From Salisediminibacterium beveridgei (lineage in GTDB: Bacteria > Bacillota > Bacilli > Bacillales > Salisediminibacteriaceae): DNA of 64,000 nucleotides. Shown one piece after another: positions 36,245 through 44,426 of the stretch. Position numbers and translations under genes: made by a program. The notes below the pieces were generated by a model, which worked only from the letters and a program-made list of their open reading frames with translations, ran no database searches and was not told the DNA's origin. The stretch is from contig NZ_CP012502.1 in the NCBI RefSeq assembly GCF_001721685.1, forward strand, positions 992,001 through 1,056,000. The letters run 5' to 3'. Numbering within the stretch: position 1 is the first letter of the stretch; each line of letters opens with the position of its first letter.

Positions 36245-36496
36245 ATGGCAGGGGATCGGAAAAATCGGACGACCGTGACGATCTATGGTCAGAACTACCG
36301 GCTTGTCGGGGAAGATGATGCGAGGCATGTGGAGAAAGTTGCCACAATGGTGGATGATAAGATGCGTGAACTGAGGGCGGCGAATCCGTATCTCGATGTA
36401 TCCAAACTGGCCGTACTGACAGCTGTGAACATGTGTCATGAGCTTGTGCATCTTCAGGATCAAATCGAAGATAGAAAGAAAGATGAGGACAAGTAA
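36245..36496 (+). CDS. zapA: Cell division protein ZapA
   Basis: 83 residues from ATG 36245, 7 nt after GGAGG; an upstream in-frame start lacks an RBS. NRTTVTIYGQNYRLVGEDDA is the ZapA core strand-helix, followed by VEKVATMVDDKMREL and a C-terminal coiled coil (about 50-83, ending in EDRKKDEDK). ZapA bundles FtsZ filaments at the division site. It precedes cvpA by 2 nt, an operon seen in B. subtilis (zapA-yshB). Confidence 0.93.
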   Translation: MAGDRKNRTTVTIYGQNYRLVGEDDARHVEKVATMVDDKMRELRAANPYLDVSKLAVLTAVNMCHELVHLQDQIEDRKKDEDK

Positions 36497-36498
36497 TC

Positions 36499-37032
36499 AT
36501 GCTTACATGGCTTATTGTATTAGGATTAATAGTAGGTGTTTTATCAGGTTATCGAAGAGGAATTGTGCTGCAACTGGTACATATTGCCGGACTCATTATT
36601 GCATTTGTGGTGGCCCTTCGGTATTACCAGCCGATTGGAGATGAATTAAGATTATTGATTCCATTTCCACAGCTGGCGGAAGGTTCAGAAGTTTCGATAT
36701 TAAACGAAGAGTACGGAAGAGAAATGGTCTTTTACCGGGGAATGGCATTTGTCGGTTTGTTTTTTCTGACGAAAATCGTTGCACAGATCGTCGGTTCGAT
36801 GCTTGATTTTCTCGCGAATCTGCCAATTTTGAACTTTTTCAATCAATGGCTGGGCGCTTTCTTCGGATTGATTGAAGCGGTTGTGATCATTGTGGTGCTG
36901 CTTCATTTTGCATCCTTGATCCAATGGGATTTTCTGCAGACGGCACTCAATCACTCGTCATTGGCCCAGTGGTTTTTCAATTCCACACCGGTGATTTCAG
37001 AGCGGCTGGTGGAATGGTTTACAGCAGAATGA
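36499..37032 (+). CDS. CvpA-family membrane protein (YshB-like)
   Basis: 177 residues with four membrane helices. The CvpA pattern is clear: LTWLIVLGLIVGVLSGYRRG at the N terminus, then IAGLIIAFVVALRYY, a middle outside loop, FVGLFFLTKIVAQIVG and NQWLGAFFGLIEAVVIIVVLLH. In E. coli CvpA is needed for colicin V export and envelope stress resistance; the role in Bacilli is unclear. The start lies 2 nt after the zapA stop, so it is translationally linked. Confidence 0.9.
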   Translation: MLTWLIVLGLIVGVLSGYRRGIVLQLVHIAGLIIAFVVALRYYQPIGDELRLLIPFPQLAEGSEVSILNEEYGREMVFYRGMAFVGLFFLTKIVAQIVGSMLDFLANLPILNFFNQWLGAFFGLIEAVVIIVVLLHFASLIQWDFLQTALNHSSLAQWFFNSTPVISERLVEWFTAE

Positions 37033-37192
37033 TCTAGTGCGCTTCCTGTCTTCTGGCGGGAGGCCTTTCTTAATAGTTCACAGCACTGTTAACACGTGTT
37101 CAAGGAAGAAAGTATATGTGAAACAAAAGCTGTCACCAAGAAGGACTGGTGACAGATGAGGATTTTCAATTCGGCATATCAGGAGGAGACAG

Positions 37193-38917
37193 ATGAGTGA
37201 TTTAAATAAAAAGGACATCATTGATTTACTGGAGCGGATTGCAGTCTACCTGGAGATTAAAGGGGAAAATGCTTTTCGCGTCTCTGCATACCGAAAAGCA
37301 GCTCAGGCACTGGAGCGTGACGAACGATCGATGGCTGAAATTGACGATCCGTCGAAACTTTCAGGCATCGGTAAAGGGACGGCGGGGATCATCAACGATT
37401 TCCTCTCAACCGGCACGACAGCGCTGTTGGATGAACTCGAAGAAGAAATCCCCTCAGGGCTTTTGCCTTTGCTGAAACTGCCAGGTCTCGGCGGGAAAAA
37501 GATCGGAAAGCTCTATCAGGAACTCGGTGTGGAAGACGCCGCTTCCTTGAAACATGCATGTGAAGTGAATGAAGTACAAAACCTTGCAGGATTCGGAAAA
37601 AAAACGGAAGAAAAAATACTCACTGCCGTCAATGAAATGGGGAAACGGCCTGATCGTCTGGCACTGCCGCATGTCACGGCTGCTGTAGATGATCTGTATG
37701 AGTTTTTGACGGGTATTCCAGACATTGTTCGATTTGAACTGGCAGGCAGTTTCCGTCGCGGCAGGGAGACAGTGAAAGACCTTGATTTCATCCTGTCTAC
37801 AAAAGCCCCGGAAAAAGTGGGCGAAACCCTGGTCAATCATCCCCGGGTTACCGAAGTGATCGGGCATGGCGACACGAAGGTGAGTGTGGAATTGACGTTC
37901 GGGGAAACGATCGTGCCCGTTGATTTCCGTATGGTGGAGGATGAATCATTTGCAACAATGCTGCATCATTTCACCGGTTCGAAAGATCACAACGTGCTGA
38001 TGCGTCAAATTGCGAAAGCCCGGGGGGAGAGCATCAGTGAATACGGGGTTAAAGATGAAGCAAGCGGGGACGTCCGTCATTTCGAAACGGAAACAGATTT
38101 CTTCGCGCACTTTGACCTGCCGTGGATCCCGCCTGAAGTCCGGGAAGGGAAGCATGAGATTGATGACGCTCCAGAGACAGAGGGCTTGATCACGCTCGCG
38201 GACATGCAGGGAGACTTGCATATGCACACCACCTGGAGCGACGGGGCGCAGTCCATCGACGATATGATTGATGCCTGCCGGAAAAAGAAGTACAGCTTTA
38301 TGGCGATCACGGATCACTCCAAGTATCTGCAGGTCGCCAACGGTCTCAGCGTGGAACGATTGAAGCGTCAGCATGAGGAGATCCGGGAAACGCGCGGAAA
38401 ATTGACGGATATTCAGGTGTTTACCGGTATTGAGATGGACATATTGCCGGATGGCTCATTGGATTATGACGATGATGTCCTCTCCACGATCGATTTCGTG
38501 ATCGCATCGATCCACTCGTCTTTTTCACAAGACGAAGAGACGATGATGAAACGTATGGAAGCTGCTTGCCGTAATCCTCATGTGGCCATGATCGCGCATC
38601 CAACAGGCCGGTTGATTGGCCGGCGGGATGGCTATGCCGTCAATCTGGATCGTTTGATTGATCTCGCAGTGGAAACGAATACGATATTAGAGATCAATGC
38701 CAACCCGAATCGTCTGGATCTTTCCGCCAGCTGGGCAGAGAAGGCCCAGGAAAGAGGGGCGTTGATTTCAATTAATACCGATGCCCATCGCTATGAAATG
38801 CTCGAACACCTGCCTTACGGGGTCAGAAATGCCCGGCGGGGCTGGTTACGAAAAGACACAGTGGTGAATACCTGGTCCGGTGAACGACTGCTGGATCATC
38901 TCTGGAAAAACCGCTGA
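37193..38917 (+). CDS. polX: DNA polymerase X with PHP domain
   Basis: 574 residues, similar to B. subtilis PolX (570). Order: 8-kDa-like domain with helix-hairpin-helix repeats (about 1-130, KLSGIGKGTAGIINDF, LPGLGGKKIGKLYQEL), the Pol beta palm with LAGSFRRGRETVKDLDFIL (GS and DxD) and DFRMVEDESF, then a PHP domain (about 340-570) with DLHMHTTWSDGAQS, ITDHSKYL and HPTGRLIGRRDGY. It fills short gaps in base-excision repair; the PHP part supplies Mn-dependent 3'-5' exonuclease and AP endonuclease activity. GGAGGAG precedes the ATG. mutS2 starts 21 nt downstream. Confidence 0.96.
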   Translation: MSDLNKKDIIDLLERIAVYLEIKGENAFRVSAYRKAAQALERDERSMAEIDDPSKLSGIGKGTAGIINDFLSTGTTALLDELEEEIPSGLLPLLKLPGLGGKKIGKLYQELGVEDAASLKHACEVNEVQNLAGFGKKTEEKILTAVNEMGKRPDRLALPHVTAAVDDLYEFLTGIPDIVRFELAGSFRRGRETVKDLDFILSTKAPEKVGETLVNHPRVTEVIGHGDTKVSVELTFGETIVPVDFRMVEDESFATMLHHFTGSKDHNVLMRQIAKARGESISEYGVKDEASGDVRHFETETDFFAHFDLPWIPPEVREGKHEIDDAPETEGLITLADMQGDLHMHTTWSDGAQSIDDMIDACRKKKYSFMAITDHSKYLQVANGLSVERLKRQHEEIRETRGKLTDIQVFTGIEMDILPDGSLDYDDDVLSTIDFVIASIHSSFSQDEETMMKRMEAACRNPHVAMIAHPTGRLIGRRDGYAVNLDRLIDLAVETNTILEINANPNRLDLSASWAEKAQERGALISINTDAHRYEMLEHLPYGVRNARRGWLRKDTVVNTWSGERLLDHLWKNR

Positions 38918-38938
38918 TGAAACTGGAGGTGCCCTTCA

Positions 38939-41302
38939 ATGCTTGAAAGGGTTTGTCGTGTGCTTGAATATGACAAAATGAAAGAACAGCTGTTGCAACA
39001 TGCCGGGTCAAGTCTTGGCAAGAAAAAGGTCAAGGCGATGACTCCGCTGTTTGATATCGAACGGATCAGGGTGGAACAAGCCAGAACGGCTGAAGCTGCC
39101 AAGATTGTCCGTCTGAAAGGCAATGTTCCTCTCGGCGGTTTGAAGGATATCCGTGCGTCCATTAAGCGCGCTGAAATCGGTGCACAATTGAACGAGCGGG
39201 AATTACTGGACGTTGCTTCGACGATTTACGTCAGCCGCCGTTTCCGATCCTTTGTGGAAGGTATGGTGGAAGATGAGATTGAACTGAGCATTCTGCCGGA
39301 ACTCATCGCGACGATGACACCATTAACGGATTTGGAACAGGAGATTAAACAGGCGATTGATGAAAATGGTCATGTGATGGATTCTGCCAGTCAGGAGCTC
39401 CGTCAGATCCGTCAGCAAATCCGGTCTTTGGAGTCTTCCGTCAGATCAAAACTTGAGAACACAACACGCTCTGCCAACGGACGGAAAATGCTGTCCGACG
39501 CGATCATTACGATCCGTAACGACCGCTATGTCCTGCCGGTCAAGGCAGAATACCGTGGCCATTTCGGCGGGATCGTGCATGATCAGTCGGCATCCGGTCA
39601 GACGTTATTCATCGAACCGGAATTTGCTGTGACGACAAACAATCAGCTCCGGGAAGAGAAAGCCCGTGAAGAGACGGAGATTCAACGGATCTTGTTTGCA
39701 CTTTCAAACCAGGTAGGCGAATATACAGCGGATCTGGAAATCATCGTGGAGGTCATGACTGAAGTGGACTTTATGTTCGCGAAGGCTTTTTATGGTGCAT
39801 CGATCAAAGCATCTGAACCGAAACTGGATGGCGATGGGCAGATTGATTTCCGCAAAGCGAGGCATCCGCTTATACCTGATGATGAAATTGTACCGATTGA
39901 CGTGTCCTTAGGGAACGACTTTACTTCCCTGGTCATTACCGGACCGAATACCGGCGGGAAAACCGTGACGTTGAAAACCGTCGGGATGCTGACGCTAATG
40001 GCACAGTCGGGTCTTCATATCCCGGCTCAGGAAGGGTCTGTGGCAGGCGTTTACCAGCAGATTTTTGCGGATATCGGGGATGAACAGTCCATTGAACAAA
40101 GTCTCAGTACATTCAGCTCCCACATGACGAACATCGTCAGCATTATGGATCAGGTGAATCACGAGTCCCTGGTGCTCTTTGATGAACTCGGTGCAGGTAC
40201 TGACCCGACCGAAGGGGCAGCATTGGGTATTGCCATCCTTGACCGGGTGAAAGCGATTGGCGCCAAGGTCATTGCAACCACCCACTACAGCGAATTGAAG
40301 GGCTATGCGTATAACCGCGACGGTGTCGTCAATGCCAGCGTGGAATTTGACGTGGAGACCTTACGTCCCACCTACCGGTTGTTAATTGGTGTACCCGGAC
40401 GCAGTAATGCGTTCGCCATCAGCCGGAGACTCGGTCTCTCAGACGACATTATCGATGAAGCAGGCCTTCATGTGACTGCGGACTCCAACAAGATGGAAAA
40501 GATGATTTCATCCTTGGAGGACAGCCGTAAAGCGGCAGAAATCGATTATGATCAGGCGGATGCACTGTTGAAAGAAGCGGAAGCGATGCATGAGGAACTC
40601 CGTCTTGAGCTCGAAAAGATAGAGCGTGAAAAAGAACGGATTTATGAAAAAGCGGAAGAAAAAGCGAACAAAGCTGTGGAAAAGGCAAAGGAAGAAGCAG
40701 AATTCATCATTGCAGAACTGCGGGAAATGCAGGCGAATGCGCCTTCCATCAAAGACCATAAGCTGATTGATGCAAAAAAACGCCTGGAGGAAACGGAACC
40801 GGCCATTGCCAAAAAGAAAACAAAACAGACTGCGGTAAAGAAGAAAAAGACAGTGGATAAACTGCTTCCTGGTGATGAAGTGAAGGTGTTGAGCCTGAAC
40901 CAGAAAGGCTACATTGCCGAACCCGCCGGTAATTCTGATTTTATGGTACAGCTCGGCATGATGAAAATGAAAGTCAAAAAAGACGATCTTCTTTATATCG
41001 ACCGTCCTAAACCGGTTGAAACCAAGCCTCTGGCAGCAGTGCGTGGAAGAGATGCCCATGTGAAAACCGAACTCGATCTCCGGGGCGAGCGCTATGAAAG
41101 TGCAATGATGGATGTGGAAAAATACCTGGATGACGCAGTTCTGGCGGGGTATCATCAAGTCTCCATTATTCATGGAAAAGGAACCGGTGCCCTCAGAAAA
41201 GGAGTCCAGGAATTGCTCGAACGTCATCCGAATGTAAAATCCACCCGAATGGGCACTCAGGGTGAAGGCGGAAACGGTGTCACGATCGCATTGCTTCAAT
41301 AA
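38939..41302 (+). CDS. mutS2: Endonuclease MutS2
   Basis: 787 residues against 785 in B. subtilis. MutS-like core and clamp region (about 1-320), ATPase with Walker A GPNTGGKT and Walker B VLFDELGAGTDPTEG, a long charged coiled coil (about 515-620, rich in Glu/Lys), a KOW-like segment and a C-terminal Smr nuclease domain (LDLRGERYESAM ... IIHGKGTGALRKGV). MutS2 lacks the mismatch-recognition domain; it suppresses recombination and in B. subtilis also splits collided ribosomes. GGAGGTG precedes the ATG. It lies in the polX-mutS2 operon. Confidence 0.96.
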   Translation: MLERVCRVLEYDKMKEQLLQHAGSSLGKKKVKAMTPLFDIERIRVEQARTAEAAKIVRLKGNVPLGGLKDIRASIKRAEIGAQLNERELLDVASTIYVSRRFRSFVEGMVEDEIELSILPELIATMTPLTDLEQEIKQAIDENGHVMDSASQELRQIRQQIRSLESSVRSKLENTTRSANGRKMLSDAIITIRNDRYVLPVKAEYRGHFGGIVHDQSASGQTLFIEPEFAVTTNNQLREEKAREETEIQRILFALSNQVGEYTADLEIIVEVMTEVDFMFAKAFYGASIKASEPKLDGDGQIDFRKARHPLIPDDEIVPIDVSLGNDFTSLVITGPNTGGKTVTLKTVGMLTLMAQSGLHIPAQEGSVAGVYQQIFADIGDEQSIEQSLSTFSSHMTNIVSIMDQVNHESLVLFDELGAGTDPTEGAALGIAILDRVKAIGAKVIATTHYSELKGYAYNRDGVVNASVEFDVETLRPTYRLLIGVPGRSNAFAISRRLGLSDDIIDEAGLHVTADSNKMEKMISSLEDSRKAAEIDYDQADALLKEAEAMHEELRLELEKIEREKERIYEKAEEKANKAVEKAKEEAEFIIAELREMQANAPSIKDHKLIDAKKRLEETEPAIAKKKTKQTAVKKKKTVDKLLPGDEVKVLSLNQKGYIAEPAGNSDFMVQLGMMKMKVKKDDLLYIDRPKPVETKPLAAVRGRDAHVKTELDLRGERYESAMMDVEKYLDDAVLAGYHQVSIIHGKGTGALRKGVQELLERHPNVKSTRMGTQGEGGNGVTIALLQ

Positions 41303-41316
41303 CAGCCTGAAAAAAA

Positions 41317-41404
41317 GGCTCTGTTAACGTCTGTTGGTGATCGTGGAGCAGAACAAGCGCCCCCCCGATAGCGAGAGACATCAACAATGATCGCTAACAG
41401 AACC
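41317..41404. repeat. MITE-like inverted-repeat element, copy 2
   Basis: An 88-bp unit with ends GGCTCTGTTAACG (41317-41329) and CGCTAACAGAACC (41392-41404), 11 of 13 complementary, and inner arms TGTTGGTGATCG / ATCAACAATGATCG. The middle is a short C-rich segment. The right end matches the element at 6184-6211. Similar GGCTCTGTTA-ended repeats are scattered in Bacillaceae intergenic DNA as far as I recall. It may also act as the mutS2 terminator. Confidence 0.65.
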
Positions 41405-41428
41405 AAAAAAGAAAGGCGGCAGCGGCAG

Positions 41429-41845
41429 ATGGATCAATTATTTTTGAATGAATGGCTCTATACAGCTGGCGTATACAGTCTGACAGTGATGATGATCATT
41501 GTCAGCCTGTCGATCTTTGAAATGGTGTCGAGCTACAAGACCTGGGACGAGATGAAGAAGGGCAATGTCGCTGTGGCTTTAAGCATCAGTGGGAAGATTT
41601 TCGGGATTGCCAATGTATTCAGACATTCCATTTCTGCAAATGATTCGATTCTCGTGATGCTCCTATGGGGCGCTTACGGTTTTGTTCTGCTTTTGTTCGT
41701 TTATTTCATCTTTGAATTTCTGACACCGGCATTCAGTGTAGATCAGGAACTGGCGCGTGATAATCGGGCGATCGGTGTGGTTTCGTTCATCCTGTCCATC
41801 TCATTGTCCTACATCATCGGCTCAAGTATTTTACTTTTTCAGTAG
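41429..41845 (+). CDS. DUF350 membrane protein (YshE-like)
   Basis: 138 residues from ATG 41429 with AAAGGCGG 8 nt upstream. A longer frame from 41387 would begin inside the repeat element and is rejected. Four membrane helices follow the DUF350 plan (LYTAGVYSLTVMMIIVSLSIF, NVAVALSISGKIFGIANVFR, LLWGAYGFVLLLFVYFIFEF, RAIGVVSFILSISLSYIIG). Function unknown. B. subtilis yshE stands at the same place after mutS2. Confidence 0.85.
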   Translation: MDQLFLNEWLYTAGVYSLTVMMIIVSLSIFEMVSSYKTWDEMKKGNVAVALSISGKIFGIANVFRHSISANDSILVMLLWGAYGFVLLLFVYFIFEFLTPAFSVDQELARDNRAIGVVSFILSISLSYIIGSSILLFQ

Positions 41846-41860
41846 AAAGGATGATCGTGC

Positions 41861-41941
41861 GTGGACACTTTGTGGAAAGTATTGGTTGGTCTTTCGGGAA
41901 TTTTCATCATTGCCGGGGTTATTTTCCTTTACCTGTTTTAG
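41861..41941 (+). CDS. Candidate 26-residue membrane peptide
   Basis: GTG 41861 opens a 26-codon frame with GAAAGG 10 nt upstream. After DTLWK it is almost wholly hydrophobic (about VLVGLSGIFIIAGVIFLYLF), a single predicted membrane helix. It begins 15 nt after the DUF350 stop, so it could be cotranslated. Not recognised; it may be chance. Confidence 0.4.
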   Translation: MDTLWKVLVGLSGIFIIAGVIFLYLF

Positions 41942-42073
41942 CGATTGGTAATTTAGAACCATTTTCGTGAACAAAGCGTTTATGATCCAAGATTACGGGA
42001 AAACACTACATAGATGCAGTTATCGCATCTTGTATTCAAAAGCATAACGACGAATGAAAAAGGAGTTTTACCC

Positions 42074-42322
42074 GTGAGTGACGATTTTAAGCGCGAAGAG
42101 AAGGTGGAAAAACGAAAGGAGCCTTCTCGGGTCGGTGCCACATTTATCAAGTACGGCTTCATTACCATTATTGTCCTAATTATTTTGTATTTCCTCGCAA
42201 ATTTCTTTTTACCAATGTTTGATGGAAATGGTGAAGAAAACTCAGGAAACAATGGAAATAACGCCATTGAGATTGACATTGATGATGGCGGTAATGACGA
42301 CGGTGGAAATAACGAATCCTGA
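42074..42322 (+). CDS. Small single-pass membrane protein with acidic Asn/Gly tail
   Basis: 82 residues from GTG 42074, 8 nt after AAAGGAG; the in-frame ATG at 42014 has no RBS. A charged N terminus (DDFKREEKVEKRKEPSR) is followed by one membrane helix (YGFITIIVLIILYFLANFFL) and a low-complexity tail rich in Asn, Gly, Asp and Glu (about 52-82), probably outside. Not recognised. A hairpin closes the transcript. Confidence 0.68.
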   Translation: MSDDFKREEKVEKRKEPSRVGATFIKYGFITIIVLIILYFLANFFLPMFDGNGEENSGNNGNNAIEIDIDDGGNDDGGNNES

Positions 42323-42328
42323 TTTTCA

Positions 42329-42362
42329 GTAAAGCCGGTCCGGTAAAACGGGCCGGCTTTAC
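42329..42362 (+). terminator. Hairpin after the small membrane protein gene
   Basis: GTAAAGCCGGTCC (42329-42341) pairs with GGGCCGGCTTTAC (42350-42362). The T run is short, so it is only a probable terminator. Confidence 0.6.
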
Positions 42363-42573
42363 GGATGTTTCAGAACCCCGTTTTACAGGGTTACAAAAAA
42401 GTCGCCATCCATTTTAACGATGTTTTGTCAAGGCTTTACGAAAAAAGTCAAAAAATTTCTACAAATCAGTTTCTTTTTGTATGCGTTTTCATTACAATAG
42501 AAGGTAAGAGAAGTATGCCTCTTTATCTGCTTTGGGGAAAGTGGACAGTGAACGATTAAAAGGAGGTTACACG

Positions 42574-44262
42574 ATGCAAACGCTAGTGGAAAAACCATGG
42601 CTTGATCATTATCCAGAGGAGATCCCGACGTCCATCGATTATGAGGAACAACCCCTTCAGTATTACCTGAAACGGGCGAGTGAGAAATACCCGGACAAAC
42701 AGGCGCTTCATTTTATGGGGAAGGAAATGACGTACAGTCAGGTTTACACAGAAGCAATGAAGCTGGCTAATCAGCTTCGGAGTCTGGGTGTCAAGCAAGG
42801 TGACAGAGTCGCAATCATGCTTGCGAATACGCCGCAGGCCGTGATCTCCTATTACGGAGCCTTATTTGCCGGTGCGGTTGTGGTACAAACGAACCCGCTC
42901 TATGTGGAACGGGAGATCGAGCACCAAATGAATGATTCAGGGTGCAAAGTCATGATCTGTCTCGACCTCGTCTATCCAAGAGTGTCAAAAATTCAGGATA
43001 AGACCGATCTTGAGCATGTGATTGTCACAGGCATTAAGGATTATCTGCCGTTTCCGGTAAGTTTTATCTACCCGTTTATTCAGAAGAAGAATACCGGCAT
43101 TAAAGTGGATCTCACGTATAACGATCATTTGCACTCATTTACGGATTTACTTGAAAAAGGAACAGAGACAGAGATCCCGCTTGATATCGATCCGGTAAAT
43201 GACCTTGCACTGCTCCAGTATACCGGGGGTACAACAGGTCCAGCCAAAGGTGTCATGCTGACGCATTACAATTTGACGGTCAATACCCAGCAGTGTGAGG
43301 AATGGATGTACAAAATGATCCCTGGGGAAGAGGTGGTCATGGCGGCATTGCCATTTTTCCATGTGTACGGTATGACAACGGTTATGAATCTGAGTATCCG
43401 TCTTGGTTATAAAATGATTATCATGCCGAAATTTGATCCGAAAAAGATTTTGAAGGCGATAGAAAAGCACAAGGCAACCATTTATCCTGGTGCGCCGACG
43501 ATGTATATCGGCTTGTTGAATCACCCGGATATCAGTAAGCACGATCTGTCCTCCATCAAGGCATGCATCAGCGGTTCGGCACCTTTGCCTATTGAGGTGC
43601 AGAGCCAATTTGAAGAAGTAACGAAAGGACGCCTGGTAGAAGGCTACGGGCTCACTGAGACGGCACCGGTTGCGATCGCCAACCTGATCTGGGGGAAGCG
43701 AAAGCCGGGATCCATTGGACTCCCTTGGCCGGATACAGACATCATGATCTTGTCCGCCGAGACAGGAGAACCTGCCAAGCCTAATGAAGTAGGTGAAATC
43801 TGCATTCGTGGTCCGCAGGTCATGAAGGGGTATTGGAAACTTCCAGAAGCCACCCAGGCCTCCTTCAGGGATGACTGGTTCCTCTCCGGCGACATGGGTT
43901 ATATGGATGACGAAGGATACTTTTTCATCGTCGATCGCAAGAAGGACATGATCATTGCCGGCGGGTTTAATATTTATCCCCGAGAAGTGGAAGAAATTCT
44001 CTATGAGCACGAAGCCGTGCAGGAAGTTTGTGTCATAGGCGTCCCGGATCCGTATCGTGGTGAAACGGTTAAAGCATTCATTGTACTCAAAGAAGGGTCT
44101 GAAGTGACGGAAGAAGAGCTTGATGAGTTTTCACGCAAACAGCTTGCCTCATTTAAAGTCCCGAAATATTATGAGTTCCGTGATGAATTGCCGAAAACCA
44201 TGGTTGGTAAAATCCTTCGTCGTGTGCTGGTGGATGAAGAAAAAGCAAAACAAAAAGAATAA
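42574..44262 (+). CDS. lcfA: Long-chain fatty acid-CoA ligase, copy 1
   Basis: 562 residues from ATG 42574 (GGAGG 7 nt upstream). AMP-forming ligase with P-loop-like YTGGTTGPAKGVMLTH, GSAPLPIEVQ, GYGLTETAPV, the GDMGYMDDEGYFFIVDRKKDMII adenylate region and C-terminal Lys in PKTMVGKILRR. It activates long-chain fatty acids to acyl-CoA for beta-oxidation. The next gene is a close paralogue, starting at almost the same N-terminal pattern (KPWLDHYPEEIP against RPWLTHYPEEVP). B. subtilis has a single lcfA here. I find no FadR box upstream. Confidence 0.93.
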   Translation: MQTLVEKPWLDHYPEEIPTSIDYEEQPLQYYLKRASEKYPDKQALHFMGKEMTYSQVYTEAMKLANQLRSLGVKQGDRVAIMLANTPQAVISYYGALFAGAVVVQTNPLYVEREIEHQMNDSGCKVMICLDLVYPRVSKIQDKTDLEHVIVTGIKDYLPFPVSFIYPFIQKKNTGIKVDLTYNDHLHSFTDLLEKGTETEIPLDIDPVNDLALLQYTGGTTGPAKGVMLTHYNLTVNTQQCEEWMYKMIPGEEVVMAALPFFHVYGMTTVMNLSIRLGYKMIIMPKFDPKKILKAIEKHKATIYPGAPTMYIGLLNHPDISKHDLSSIKACISGSAPLPIEVQSQFEEVTKGRLVEGYGLTETAPVAIANLIWGKRKPGSIGLPWPDTDIMILSAETGEPAKPNEVGEICIRGPQVMKGYWKLPEATQASFRDDWFLSGDMGYMDDEGYFFIVDRKKDMIIAGGFNIYPREVEEILYEHEAVQEVCVIGVPDPYRGETVKAFIVLKEGSEVTEEELDEFSRKQLASFKVPKYYEFRDELPKTMVGKILRRVLVDEEKAKQKE

Positions 44263-44291
44263 AAATGTGCAAATCTCGAAATTTGCGAGTG

Positions 44292-44322
44292 TTTCCCCTG
44301 ATTTTTTCATCATCAGGGGAAA
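44292..44322 (+). terminator. Hairpin between the two lcfA genes
   Basis: TTTCCCCTGAT (44292-44302) pairs with ATCAGGGGAAA (44312-44322), followed by TTATTTTG. It suggests separate transcription of the second copy. Confidence 0.65.
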
Positions 44323-44426
44323 TTATTTTGTCATTAACTATTCACATTTGTAATCGGTTTCATATAGAATAGGGGATGAGAGAGAGTAGTTTTTCGAGGA
44401 AAGGGAGGTTGAGGAGGAACAGGAAT

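Noticed and set aside
41387..41428. Upstream in-frame start of the DUF350 gene
   Set aside because: The codons fall in the right end of the repeat element; ATG 41429 has the RBS and the conserved start.
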